Part shown: piece by piece, positions 7,070 to 14,028 of the stretch
Layout: each line of letters starts with the position of its first letter
Position numbering within the stretch: the first letter of the stretch is position 1
NCBI GenBank assembly: GCA_964460655.1
Contig: CAYWSH010000036.1
Location: 1-27,412 of the forward strand
Reading direction: 5' to 3'
DNA: 27,412 bases
From: CAVUAF01 sp964460655
Lineage (GTDB): Bacteria; Acidobacteriota; Terriglobia; Terriglobales; Acidobacteriaceae
Translations under genes and position numbers: made by a program
Notes under the pieces: generated by a model
What the model saw: only the letters and a program-made list of their open reading frames with translations
Database searches by the model: none
What the model was told of the DNA's origin: nothing

Positions 7070-8392
7070 ATGGCAGAACTTCCCAAGATCGTAGTAGCGC
7101 GAATGGCCCGCCAGGAGCGGGTTTCAGGCGGGGTGTCGCATCCGGACGCCGATCTCCTTACCGCCTACGTCGAACAGGTGTTGAGCGCGCCCGAACGCGA
7201 GCAGATCGTGCTGCATCTGGCGGCGTGCGGCGATTGCCGCGAAGTCCTGGCGCTGGCCGCGCCCGCACTCGTCGCGGATCCGGCGGCCGTGACCAACGTA
7301 GTGACCATGCCCGCGCGCAGCAGTTGGTTCCCGGTGTGGCGCTGGGGTGCAGTGGCCGCCGTCGCGGTCATCACGATCGGTGGCGTCATGATTTATCGAC
7401 AGCAGCCGAGTGGCGTGACGTTGGAGCCGAACCGGCAGACGGCATCGTCAAAGACTCCTGATGTGCAACCGCCGGCGTCGAGTCAGCCTGCCGAACCACC
7501 CACCGCGAAGACCGACACCGATACCGAGAAAAAAGAGATTGCCAACGCCCGGCCGGCGCGCCGCGAAGTAGCCACGGCTGATCGCGTGGAGTCAGCGGCG
7601 AGAACAGGCGCGACTCCGGCAGCGCCTAAGCCAGCGGCCGAGACCGTCGCCACAATGGCTGAGGCTCCGGCCGTCGCGAAGGCTAGCGACCAACCGGAAG
7701 TGGCGACGAAGCGCGCCCTGATGGATGCGCCCAAAGCCGAACAAGACAGCGTTGCCCGCAGCTTCGCATCCAGCGGACTCACCGCAGCCGAACTGCACAA
7801 GGATCAAGTACAGCCGTCGGCGACGAGCAGCGCTACGTTCGCGGATAGCAGCGTCAGCCAGCCGGTCAGCAACGATGGCGTACCCTTGGCGCTGGGCATG
7901 CTGCTCCAGGGTAACCGCGAACATCGCTTACCCAGGATTCCAACGCCCGCACTGGCGGCGGGTTTCAATAAAGGCGTCGCGTTCAATGGCGTCGCGCCCG
8001 AGAAAGCCAAAGCGCTTTCGGGCCCGTTCGTCACCCCCGGCTGGCAGCTTTCACCCGAGGGCCAGGTGCAGCGCAGCTTCGACGGCCGCACGTGGCAGAG
8101 CATGACGATCGCTCCGGGCGCGCATTTCAATTCCTTCTACGCCACGGGTCATGAGATATGGGCGGGCGGCAGCGGCGGCGTGCTGTTCCATTCGGTGGAC
8201 GCGGGCGAGACGTGGGAACGCGTGACGCCGGCGCAGGACATGCGGGTGCTGCGCGACGACATCACGCACGTTAGCGGTGAGGAGAAAGACCGCCGCAAAG
8301 TCACGCTCGAGACCGCGGGCGGAGAATTCTGGGCCACGGAAGACGCGGGTCAGCACTGGTCAGTGCATAATCACAATCCCCACACCCACTGA
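7070..8392 (+). CDS. Membrane anti-sigma-like protein with zf-HC2 motif and YCF48/BNR-like C-terminus
   Basis: 440 residues. Residues 24-60 (HPDADLLTAYVEQVLSAPER, then H49-L-A-A-C53-G-D-C56) carry the H-x3-C-x2-C zinc motif of anti-sigma factors. One membrane helix follows (about 88-109), then a long Pro/Ala/Thr/Lys-rich linker (about 115-270). The C-terminal domain has repeats resembling BNR/YCF48 blades: RSFDGRTWQSM, FHSVDAGETWERV and WATEDAGQHWSVH. The gene starts 39 bases after the sigma gene. I infer that the zinc finger binds the sigma factor in the cytoplasm while the outer propeller-like part senses something or holds a partner. Truncated blades suggest only a partial propeller. Confidence 0.8.
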   Translation: MAELPKIVVARMARQERVSGGVSHPDADLLTAYVEQVLSAPEREQIVLHLAACGDCREVLALAAPALVADPAAVTNVVTMPARSSWFPVWRWGAVAAVAVITIGGVMIYRQQPSGVTLEPNRQTASSKTPDVQPPASSQPAEPPTAKTDTDTEKKEIANARPARREVATADRVESAARTGATPAAPKPAAETVATMAEAPAVAKASDQPEVATKRALMDAPKAEQDSVARSFASSGLTAAELHKDQVQPSATSSATFADSSVSQPVSNDGVPLALGMLLQGNREHRLPRIPTPALAAGFNKGVAFNGVAPEKAKALSGPFVTPGWQLSPEGQVQRSFDGRTWQSMTIAPGAHFNSFYATGHEIWAGGSGGVLFHSVDAGETWERVTPAQDMRVLRDDITHVSGEEKDRRKVTLETAGGEFWATEDAGQHWSVHNHNPHTH

Positions 8393-8404
8393 GCCGGAGG
8401 TCGC

Positions 8405-9028
8405 ATGCGTGCCTTCCTCGGGTCCCTGCTCGTCCTCGCAGCGGCGGTGACGCTCGGCGCCAAGTCCAACCTGCTACGCCAGATCACGCACGCGCAGTAC
8501 GTCTACGTCTGCAATGCCGACGGCTACGACGAGACCTCGTTTCGTACCCCGCCGGAGGACCGAGATGCGATCCTGGCGGTGCAGGACACGATACGCAAGT
8601 GGCATCGCTACTATCTGGCGCTCGATCCCACGCAGGCTGACTTGCTGATCGTAGTGCGTTCGGGCCACCTGGCCGCTGCGACCGTAGGTGGGACCATTCC
8701 CCGGCGCACGGACACCGTGCCGCTCGCGGGCACACCGACGATCAGCATCGGCAGCAAGCCCCGGCCCGAGGGAAGCCCGCCCGAACCGCCGCGGGGCGCT
8801 CCGACGGTGGGCGTGGAAGGCGGACCACCGGACGACATGCTTTCCATCTACGATGGGCGTCTGGGACATGGCTTGGACGCGCCGCCACTGTGGCGCAAGA
8901 CGAAGAAGGATGGCCTCAAGAGCTTCCAGGGCAAGTTCGAACCACCGCTGCTGAAGGAATTCCGCGATGAGGTCGACAAGGCCGACAAGGAAGACGCCGA
9001 GAAGGCGGCCGCGAAGAAGAAGCCGTAG
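8405..9028 (+). CDS. Secreted protein of unknown function, paralogue 1
   Basis: 207 residues; GGAGG lies seven bases before the ATG. A signal peptide (MRAFLGSLLVLAAAVTLGA) precedes a domain with THAQYVYVCNADGYDE, PPEDRDAILAVQDTIRKW and DLLIVVRSGH, a Pro/Gly-rich middle, DDMLSIYDGRLG, and a Lys/Ala/Glu-rich tail. The spacing and several motifs match the next gene, so the two arose by duplication. It lies 12 bases after the anti-sigma-like gene and is probably co-transcribed with it, which makes it a candidate output or periplasmic partner of that regulator. No known family is recognised. Confidence 0.75.
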   Translation: MRAFLGSLLVLAAAVTLGAKSNLLRQITHAQYVYVCNADGYDETSFRTPPEDRDAILAVQDTIRKWHRYYLALDPTQADLLIVVRSGHLAAATVGGTIPRRTDTVPLAGTPTISIGSKPRPEGSPPEPPRGAPTVGVEGGPPDDMLSIYDGRLGHGLDAPPLWRKTKKDGLKSFQGKFEPPLLKEFRDEVDKADKEDAEKAAAKKKP

Positions 9029-9047
9029 TCCGCAAACGGAGGCGCGC

Positions 9048-9638
9048 ATGTTTCGTCGCATCGGTCCTTGCTTGGCGCTGGCGTTGTTGCTGCCCGCAAT
9101 GCTGCGGGCGGAGCTGCCGAAGCAGCTCGTTAACGCGACGTGGTTCCACGTGGTGACGACCGACGGCCTCGACGAATACTCGCCGCGCATCAATCCCGAA
9201 GACCGCATCGCGGTGCTCGCGGTGAAGAAGGCGCTGATCAAGTGGGATCATTACCATGCCGGGACACGCGCCAGCATGGGAGAGCCCAGCGGCGGCCTGT
9301 TGATCGTGGTGCGACCGGGAAGGCAAGTCGGCACGAACGTTGACGTCACCGTGCATCGTGCTCCCAGCGGGCCGCAGAAGCCGGATCGCACGGTGGGTGT
9401 GGGCTATGGCTACGGTGTAGACCTGGGGGACAAAGACGACACCATGTCGGTGTTCTACGCGCCCTTCGGTACGGATTCGGGGCCGTTGTGGCAGCGGAGT
9501 GCGCGCTTCGGCCTGTTCGATCGAACGGGTCAGACCACGGATGTACCGCTGGTCAAGCAGTTCATCGAGGACGTCGAAAAGGCTGCGGCGGAGCAGGCAG
9601 CGAAGGACGCCGAAAAGAAATCCAAGAAGAAGCCTTGA
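9048..9638 (+). CDS. Secreted protein of unknown function, paralogue 2
   Basis: 196 residues. The ATG at 9048 was chosen because GGAGG precedes it and a signal peptide follows (MFRRIGPCLALALLLPAMLRA). Shared with the preceding protein are a Tyr/Phe-rich first strand (NATWFHVVTTDGLDEYS), NPEDRIAVLAVKKALIKW, GLLIVVRPG, DDTMSVFYAP and a charged Lys/Ala tail. The Pro-rich middle of paralogue 1 is replaced here by a Gly/Tyr-rich segment (VGVGYGYGVDLG). It is the last gene of the sigma operon and is followed at once by the convergent thymidine kinase remnant. Function unknown. Confidence 0.75.
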   Translation: MFRRIGPCLALALLLPAMLRAELPKQLVNATWFHVVTTDGLDEYSPRINPEDRIAVLAVKKALIKWDHYHAGTRASMGEPSGGLLIVVRPGRQVGTNVDVTVHRAPSGPQKPDRTVGVGYGYGVDLGDKDDTMSVFYAPFGTDSGPLWQRSARFGLFDRTGQTTDVPLVKQFIEDVEKAAAEQAAKDAEKKSKKKP

Positions 9639-9645
9639 CCGACCC

Positions 9646-10014
9646 TCAGTCCGCCGCTCCGGCCACAGCTTTCTCCGCTTGCTGCTTCGCCAAGTTGGGT
9701 TCGAAGCAGCGGCGGCAGCGCGCTTCATACATCCCCGCGGCGCCCACCACGATGAGGTCCTCACTCGCGATCAGCCGCTGCGTGTGCTTGGCGGGATTGC
9801 CGCACTGCATGCAGATGGCGAGCGTCTTGGTGATCTCGTCGGCCACGGCCAGCAGCTCGGGCATGGGATGGAAGGGGCGGCCGAGGTAGTCGGTATCGAG
9901 CCCGGCGATGATGATGCGCTTGCCCATGTCGGCGAGGCGTACCACCAGCGGCACGATGGCTTCGCCGAGGAACTGCGCTTCATCGATGCCGATGATCTCG
10001 GTGCGGACAGGAGC
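9646..10014 (-). pseudogene. tdk: Thymidine kinase, N-terminal half missing
   Basis: The frame between an in-frame TGA (10015-10017) and the normal stop gives 122 residues that read as the C-terminal two thirds of a type II thymidine kinase: IIGIDEAQFL (Walker B-like), LADMGKRIIIAGLDTDYLGRPF, PMPELLAVADEITK, and two Cys pairs (CMQCG and CRRC) of the structural zinc site, with TQRL between. Everything upstream of VRTEIIGID is gone, including the GPMFSGKT-type P-loop that binds ATP, so it cannot phosphorylate thymidine. The break coincides with the edge of the kinase/HD cassette. The only start left is a GTG at 9954, inside the domain. Confidence 0.88.
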
Positions 10015-10055
10015 TCAGCTGCGGACTACGAGTCGAAGAGGTCCCGCGGTGGGTG

Positions 10056-11150
10056 TTACGTTACCCGCGCCTGCGAAAGTAATTGCGACTCCTGAATCTT
10101 ACCTTGTAAATCCCTCAACTGCTGAATTAGTCCCGAATCTGCCCGCTTTTTCTCGAGTTCGTCGATTGCATCGGCCGTTTGTGCCCATTGCCTCGGGCTC
10201 ATGCGCGCCTCATTCCCCGCAACTGCCTGAAGGAAATATAGTATCTCTGTTGCAAGCCGAACGTCGTCAGCTTGGTGCGAAGGAGCAGGCAGCCATGTTC
10301 GGTGATTGCTCGCGAATCGCGACGCCACGTCCACGGCCCTTGGGCGCCTAGCCGGATCAAAACAGAGCATCTCCGAAAGAATAGGCGCTACATGCACCGG
10401 GAAGTTGCTACGAATTCGCTGCTGAAGACTGCTTTCCGATTGTGGTTTAGTCGCGCGCTTCCTCACTTCGGCATTGAATTCGTTGCGGCGCGAATCGTCT
10501 AAGTTGGGCTTCCCCTTCGCCTCATCACTTAAGACGAACGGATAATTTCCGGTCCTCAGCGCGAATAGCACCGCACCGAGAGCCCAAACGTCGGACTCCT
10601 TCGTGCAGTTGCGGTCAGCGATGAACAACTCGGGCGCGCGAGTCAGTATGGTTCCAACCACCGTACTGCCCTCGCTTGTCGCAGAGCCCAAGTCAAAAAT
10701 CTTCGCGCGATCTTGATGGTCTACACCACAGTTGTCCAGCTTTAGATCCCGATGGATGAAATCGACCGAGTGTAACGACGCTAAGCCGACACATAAGTCG
10801 GTCGCCATCTGGAAGAATTCATCTCCGCCGCGCAGCGGTGAAAAGGCGGTCAGAGGCCTGTAAAGCAGCTCTTCCACCAAATAAAACCGCTCGTCATCTC
10901 CTCGGAACGCCCCATATTGGCGAGCAACATTTTGGAGGTTCGAGACCTTGGCCATTTGCTTGGGATCGAGAAGCAAGCGGAGTTCCTCGTAGAACTGCTT
11001 TGCAGACGGAGGCGCTATGAACGTCGCAAGGGCAAAATCGCGCCACTCCCCACGCTTCACGGCGCGATAAACCATCTTCCACTGCCCTTTCCCAAGCAAT
11101 TCACGGACGACATAACCATGTCCCGGGTTGAGCTTGCCATTGTTTTGCAC
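10056..11150 (-). CDS. WNK-like Ser/Thr protein kinase
   Basis: 364 residues from a GTG at 11150 with AAGGAG six bases upstream. Kinase domain about 13-285: glycine loop G20-K-G22-Q-W-K25-M-V27, catalytic loop H133-R-D135-L-K-L-D-N140, D153-L-G155 in place of DFG, R-A-P-E at 171-174, and ESDVWALG (D187). The beta-3 lysine of VAIK is absent: F39-A-L-A42 stands there, 15 residues after V27 as in other kinases. K25 replaces the third loop glycine, exactly where WNK kinases carry their ATP lysine; WNKs also have DLG. It is therefore probably active. Residues 296-364 are predicted helical, partly coiled coil. The start lies 9 bases after the HD gene, with the ribosome site next to the HD stop. Substrate unknown. 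Confidence 0.88.
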   Translation of the reverse strand: MQNNGKLNPGHGYVVRELLGKGQWKMVYRAVKRGEWRDFALATFIAPPSAKQFYEELRLLLDPKQMAKVSNLQNVARQYGAFRGDDERFYLVEELLYRPLTAFSPLRGGDEFFQMATDLCVGLASLHSVDFIHRDLKLDNCGVDHQDRAKIFDLGSATSEGSTVVGTILTRAPELFIADRNCTKESDVWALGAVLFALRTGNYPFVLSDEAKGKPNLDDSRRNEFNAEVRKRATKPQSESSLQQRIRSNFPVHVAPILSEMLCFDPARRPRAVDVASRFASNHRTWLPAPSHQADDVRLATEILYFLQAVAGNEARMSPRQWAQTADAIDELEKKRADSGLIQQLRDLQGKIQESQLLSQARVT

Positions 11151-11159
11151 TGTATCTCC

Positions 11160-12518
11160 TTAGGCCGATGCTGATTCTAATGCCGTTTCAACCGCCCCTG
11201 CCGCTTCCCTTGGAACATAAAGGCGATGTCGCTGAAAAGTAACTGCCTCGAGCGGGGAGCTAAACCCGCGATCCTTTAATTCTGCAAGGCTCACGGGAAA
11301 CTCCTCGCCCACGTCAAAGAAGATCCCTTCAATCTTCCCGTCAAAAGCAAAGTCCGACGAATCCGTGAGAACCAGATAGTCCAACGCTTGTTCCAATTCA
11401 GGCTCGGTTATGTCCTTGAACTCCGCGATGTTTTGCCGCTGAAACGCTCCTGTCACCGCATTTCGGGCAGCAGCAATTTCATGCTTGGGGACCTCGCCTT
11501 GCCATGACCTCACTTCACGGAACAACCGACGGTTGAGCAAGCACCCGCTGAGATACTTCAGCACCGGGTCTTTGCTTGCGCGCTCCCAAGACTTAAGCAG
11601 CGCAAGTACCTCCACATCGTCCGTCTGAAGAAAATCACCGAGACTCAGCTCACCGCTTGCAAAGAGCTTCTTGAAGGGTTCGGTGGCGTCGTCGTGGGAA
11701 ACAAATCGACTCGAGCGGCCGCTGTCAGAAGCTCTTTCAAATATCGCGCGCAGGACGCGTCCCGCTCCACGCACAGTTGGATGCAAGTAAACTTGCTGGT
11801 ACATGGAGGCCCTCGCTGCGAGGCATTGCTTGAGGGCAACCAAGCTTCGCTTTGCATCAATAACGAGCGACATCCTTTTTGTTGCATCGCTCTGAAGGGA
11901 TACCGAGTGAACCATCCAATTCAAATCGAATACGCCGTATCGAACACCGGCGAGTTTCGAATCTCGGATCAAGTAATCCCATCGGTCGCAGTCAATAGGC
12001 CCACTCAGCAGCTTGCATAATCCACTTACCCAATGTGTCCCTTCGAGAAGCTGAACGACCTGTTCGAGATCGCAGTCGGTCTGTCTTATTTGATGGGCCA
12101 CATCGCTCCCGTCCCTTAGCAGTGCGAGGGTACAGTCTTCGTGGCTGGTTATCCCCTTCGGTAGAAGTACGCGTTCTAACGCGTGTGAAAAAGCGGTGTG
12201 GCCCAAATCGTGGCAAAGAGCTGCAATCGCAAATGCCCGCTCAAGATCGACATCCAGCCTCGACGGGCTCATTTCTGTCAAATCAGATGCAAATGAGCGC
12301 AGGTGTCGAAACACCCTCGTAGCGACGCTGTAAGTGCCGAGAGCGTGACTAAAACGGCTGTGTTCAAGATTGGGATAGACAAGATAACTCACCCCGGTTT
12401 GGTGAATGAACCGGAGGCGCTGTATCTCTCGGGAATTAAGGATTCGGCGTATTGAATCGTCGACTTCGATGATTCCGTGAACACAATCCATGATGGCGCG
12501 ATTGCTACCTAAGAACAT
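11160..12518 (-). CDS. SAMHD1-like HD-domain phosphohydrolase (COG1078 type)
   Basis: 452 residues from ATG 12518, chosen for GGAG nine bases upstream and because the family starts near this point (DCVHGIIEVDDSIRRILNSREIQRLR matches the I-x-D-P-x-H-G entry of SAMHD1-like proteins). Metal ligands are complete: H58 (HSRFSHALG), H103-D104 (LCHDLGHTAFSH) and D176 (GPIDCDRWDYLIRD). Known relatives hydrolyse dNTPs to deoxynucleoside and triphosphate, often under nucleotide allosteric control. The C-terminal 200 residues are less conserved and may set substrate or partner. The frame stays open to 12854, so a longer in-frame product is possible but unlikely given the internal promoter. It is the first gene of a two-gene operon with the kinase. 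Confidence 0.9.
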   Translation of the reverse strand: MFLGSNRAIMDCVHGIIEVDDSIRRILNSREIQRLRFIHQTGVSYLVYPNLEHSRFSHALGTYSVATRVFRHLRSFASDLTEMSPSRLDVDLERAFAIAALCHDLGHTAFSHALERVLLPKGITSHEDCTLALLRDGSDVAHQIRQTDCDLEQVVQLLEGTHWVSGLCKLLSGPIDCDRWDYLIRDSKLAGVRYGVFDLNWMVHSVSLQSDATKRMSLVIDAKRSLVALKQCLAARASMYQQVYLHPTVRGAGRVLRAIFERASDSGRSSRFVSHDDATEPFKKLFASGELSLGDFLQTDDVEVLALLKSWERASKDPVLKYLSGCLLNRRLFREVRSWQGEVPKHEIAAARNAVTGAFQRQNIAEFKDITEPELEQALDYLVLTDSSDFAFDGKIEGIFFDVGEEFPVSLAELKDRGFSSPLEAVTFQRHRLYVPREAAGAVETALESASA

Positions 12519-12554
12519 CGACTTCTTCTCCGAAGGGAAGTGGCAAGTCGCGGC

Positions 12555-12581
12555 AAGATAGCAGTTTTTCAATGTTGTCAA
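12555..12581 (-). promoter_or_regulatory. Sigma70-like promoter of the HD-kinase operon
   Basis: On the minus strand TTGACA (12581-12576) is followed after 15 bases by TATCTT (12560-12555), preceded by TG one base upstream (an extended -10). The short spacer is partly offset by the TG. Transcription would begin near 12546, leaving a leader of about 28 bases with the GGAG ribosome site. Confidence 0.5.
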
Positions 12582-12597
12582 GCAGAGATTTGCATTT

Positions 12598-12615
12598 TGT
12601 TCCGAAATCGGAACA
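12598..12615. promoter_or_regulatory. Perfect 18-bp palindrome, likely operator
   Basis: TGTTCCGAAATCGGAACA has 8-base arms around AA and lies about 17 bases upstream of the -35 box. Its centre is about 60 bases before the inferred transcription start, the usual distance for a class I activator, though a repressor could also bind here. No regulator gene lies in the cassette, so the binding protein would be encoded elsewhere. Confidence 0.5.
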
Positions 12616-12770
12616 TGCTCGGGTGCCGGAGGTAATGACGGTAAACGAGCTTCCTCGCGTGAGTGACGTCGTGACCGAGTTCGCGATGGCCTCCGCTGTT
12701 GACTAAGTGCTCCCGCTGCTACCGGGCCGGTACGGCAAAACGCTTGCCAGACGGCTTTCCCGCTGGAGCA

Positions 12771-12854
12771 ACGCAGCGCGGGAGTGATGGCGGCGCGCCA
12801 CGCTTTGCCGTGGTCAGGTGCGTATTCGATGCCGCCGGAAAGATAGATCTGCAT
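12771..12854 (-). pseudogene. N-terminal remnant of a nucleoside 2-deoxyribosyltransferase-like gene
   Basis: From an ATG at 12854 the first 28 residues (MQIYLSGGIEYAPDHGKAWR, then AAITPALR) resemble the beta-1 strand and following helix of nucleoside 2-deoxyribosyltransferase-like proteins, which begin with a short I-Y-L-(S/A)-G-G motif. After that no frame continues the family; the sequence becomes Arg/Ser-rich and runs into the HD gene's upstream region in the same frame. I infer that the rest was lost when the cassette entered, as for the thymidine kinase on the other side. The match is short, so the family name is moderate to low confidence. Confidence 0.4.
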
Positions 12855-12953
12855 CGCGTTCCCGGATTGTGCTGCGCGGAAGGGAACGCGTCAACGCAAA
12901 TGTCGGCGGTTGTGGATAACGCGGGTGGAAATCCAAGCGGTAGACTGAGGCGA

Positions 12954-13952
12954 ATGCGCGCCATTGTCATCACGCGACCAGGCGGGCCGGAGGTGCTCGA
13001 GCTGCGCGACGTGCCGCGGCCTCAGCCGGCAGACAAGGAAGTCCTGGTGCGGGTGCACGCCGCGGGCGTGAATCGTGCTGACCTGCTGCAACGGCAAGGT
13101 CGGTATCCCGCGCCGCCGGGCGTTCCGCCCGATATTCCCGGACTCGAATTCGCGGGCGAGGTCGAAGGACTCGGCCCAGGCGCGCGTCGCTGGAAAAAAG
13201 GCGAGCGTGTTGTCGGACTCGCCGGCGGTGGCGCCTACGCCGAGTTCGTGGTCGCCCACGAAGACACGCTGGCGGCAATCCCCGCGAACCTCGATTGGAA
13301 CGAAGCCGGCGGCGTTCCCGAGATCTTCATCACCGCGCACGACGCGATGATCCGGCAGGCCGGATTGCGCACAGGCGAGGCTGTCTTGATCCACGCCGTC
13401 GGCAGCGGTGTGGGTCTGGCGGCGGTGCAGTTAGCGCGCGCTGTTGGAGCGACGCCGTTCGGCACATCACGCACAGCCGACAAGATCGAGCGTGCGCGCG
13501 AGTACGGACTCGAAGATGGCGCAGCGATCACCGACGTCGCGCAGCTGGCCGAGCTCGCGACGCGCTGGTCCTCGGGGCGCGGTCTTGACGTCGTGCTCGA
13601 CCTCGTCGGCGGGCCGTATCTCGGGGCCGAGCTCGGGATCATGGCTTCGCGTGGCCGCATCATGGTGGTGGGTACGGTCGCGGGCGGACGCAGCGAGATC
13701 GAATTGCGGCATTTGATCGGAAAGCGGCTCCACGTCATCGGTACGGCGCTGCGCTCACGGTCGCTGGCGGAGAAGATCGAGGTCACGCGCGCCTTTGCCG
13801 CCGAGGTCGTCCCCTGGCTGGCGCAGGGCACGGCAAAACCCGTGCTGGACGCGGTGTTTCCGCTGGAGCAGGCGGCTGAGGCGCACGCCCGGCTGGAGGC
13901 CAATGCCAATTTCGGCAAGGTCGTGCTGAGTCTGGGAACGGTTCCAAAATAG
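12954..13952 (+). CDS. NAD(P)H:quinone oxidoreductase, PIG3-like MDR family
   Basis: 332 residues from ATG 12954, with GAGG four bases upstream. The GroES-like N-terminal half has MRAIVITRPGGPEVLELRDV, VLVRVHAAGVNRADLLQRQG, YPAPPGVPPDIPGLEFAGEV and FITAHDAM. The Rossmann part has the AVGSGVGLAAVQLARAVG nucleotide motif, and the end reads PLEQAAEAHARLEAN. Zinc ligands of alcohol dehydrogenases are missing, as expected for zinc-free quinone reductases, which move electrons from NADPH to quinones. Its 5' region abuts the damaged nucleoside gene on the other strand, and it appears intact and monocistronic. Confidence 0.92.
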   Translation: MRAIVITRPGGPEVLELRDVPRPQPADKEVLVRVHAAGVNRADLLQRQGRYPAPPGVPPDIPGLEFAGEVEGLGPGARRWKKGERVVGLAGGGAYAEFVVAHEDTLAAIPANLDWNEAGGVPEIFITAHDAMIRQAGLRTGEAVLIHAVGSGVGLAAVQLARAVGATPFGTSRTADKIERAREYGLEDGAAITDVAQLAELATRWSSGRGLDVVLDLVGGPYLGAELGIMASRGRIMVVGTVAGGRSEIELRHLIGKRLHVIGTALRSRSLAEKIEVTRAFAAEVVPWLAQGTAKPVLDAVFPLEQAAEAHARLEANANFGKVVLSLGTVPK

Positions 13953-14028
13953 GGAAGAGCGCAGCTCACCGGTTACCAGAGTCAGCTTCCCCTGCGATGG
14001 ATGAGCGTCTATCCTACGGGCTCCCCAT

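Larger units (their letters stand above)
10018..12770. other. Inserted low-GC cassette replacing parts of two salvage genes
   Basis: Base composition drops clearly across this interval relative to both sides, codon use differs, and it starts exactly where the thymidine kinase loses its N-terminal half and ends near where a deoxyribosyltransferase-like N-terminus stops matching its family. It contains only the HD phosphohydrolase, the kinase and their promoter region. I see no integrase, transposase, tRNA or obvious target duplication, so the route of entry (for example homologous or illegitimate recombination) is unknown. Both edges are approximate to a few tens of bases. Confidence 0.6.

Noticed and set aside
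10018..12770. Transposon or integrative element carrying the cassette
   Set aside because: No transposase or integrase gene, no terminal inverted repeats and no clear target duplication are visible, so I describe it only as an inserted cassette.
12519..12854. N-terminal 112 residues as part of the HD protein
   Set aside because: The family begins near 12518, a GGAG site serves that ATG, and the promoter lies within this stretch; the extension is probably the salvage-gene remnant read through.
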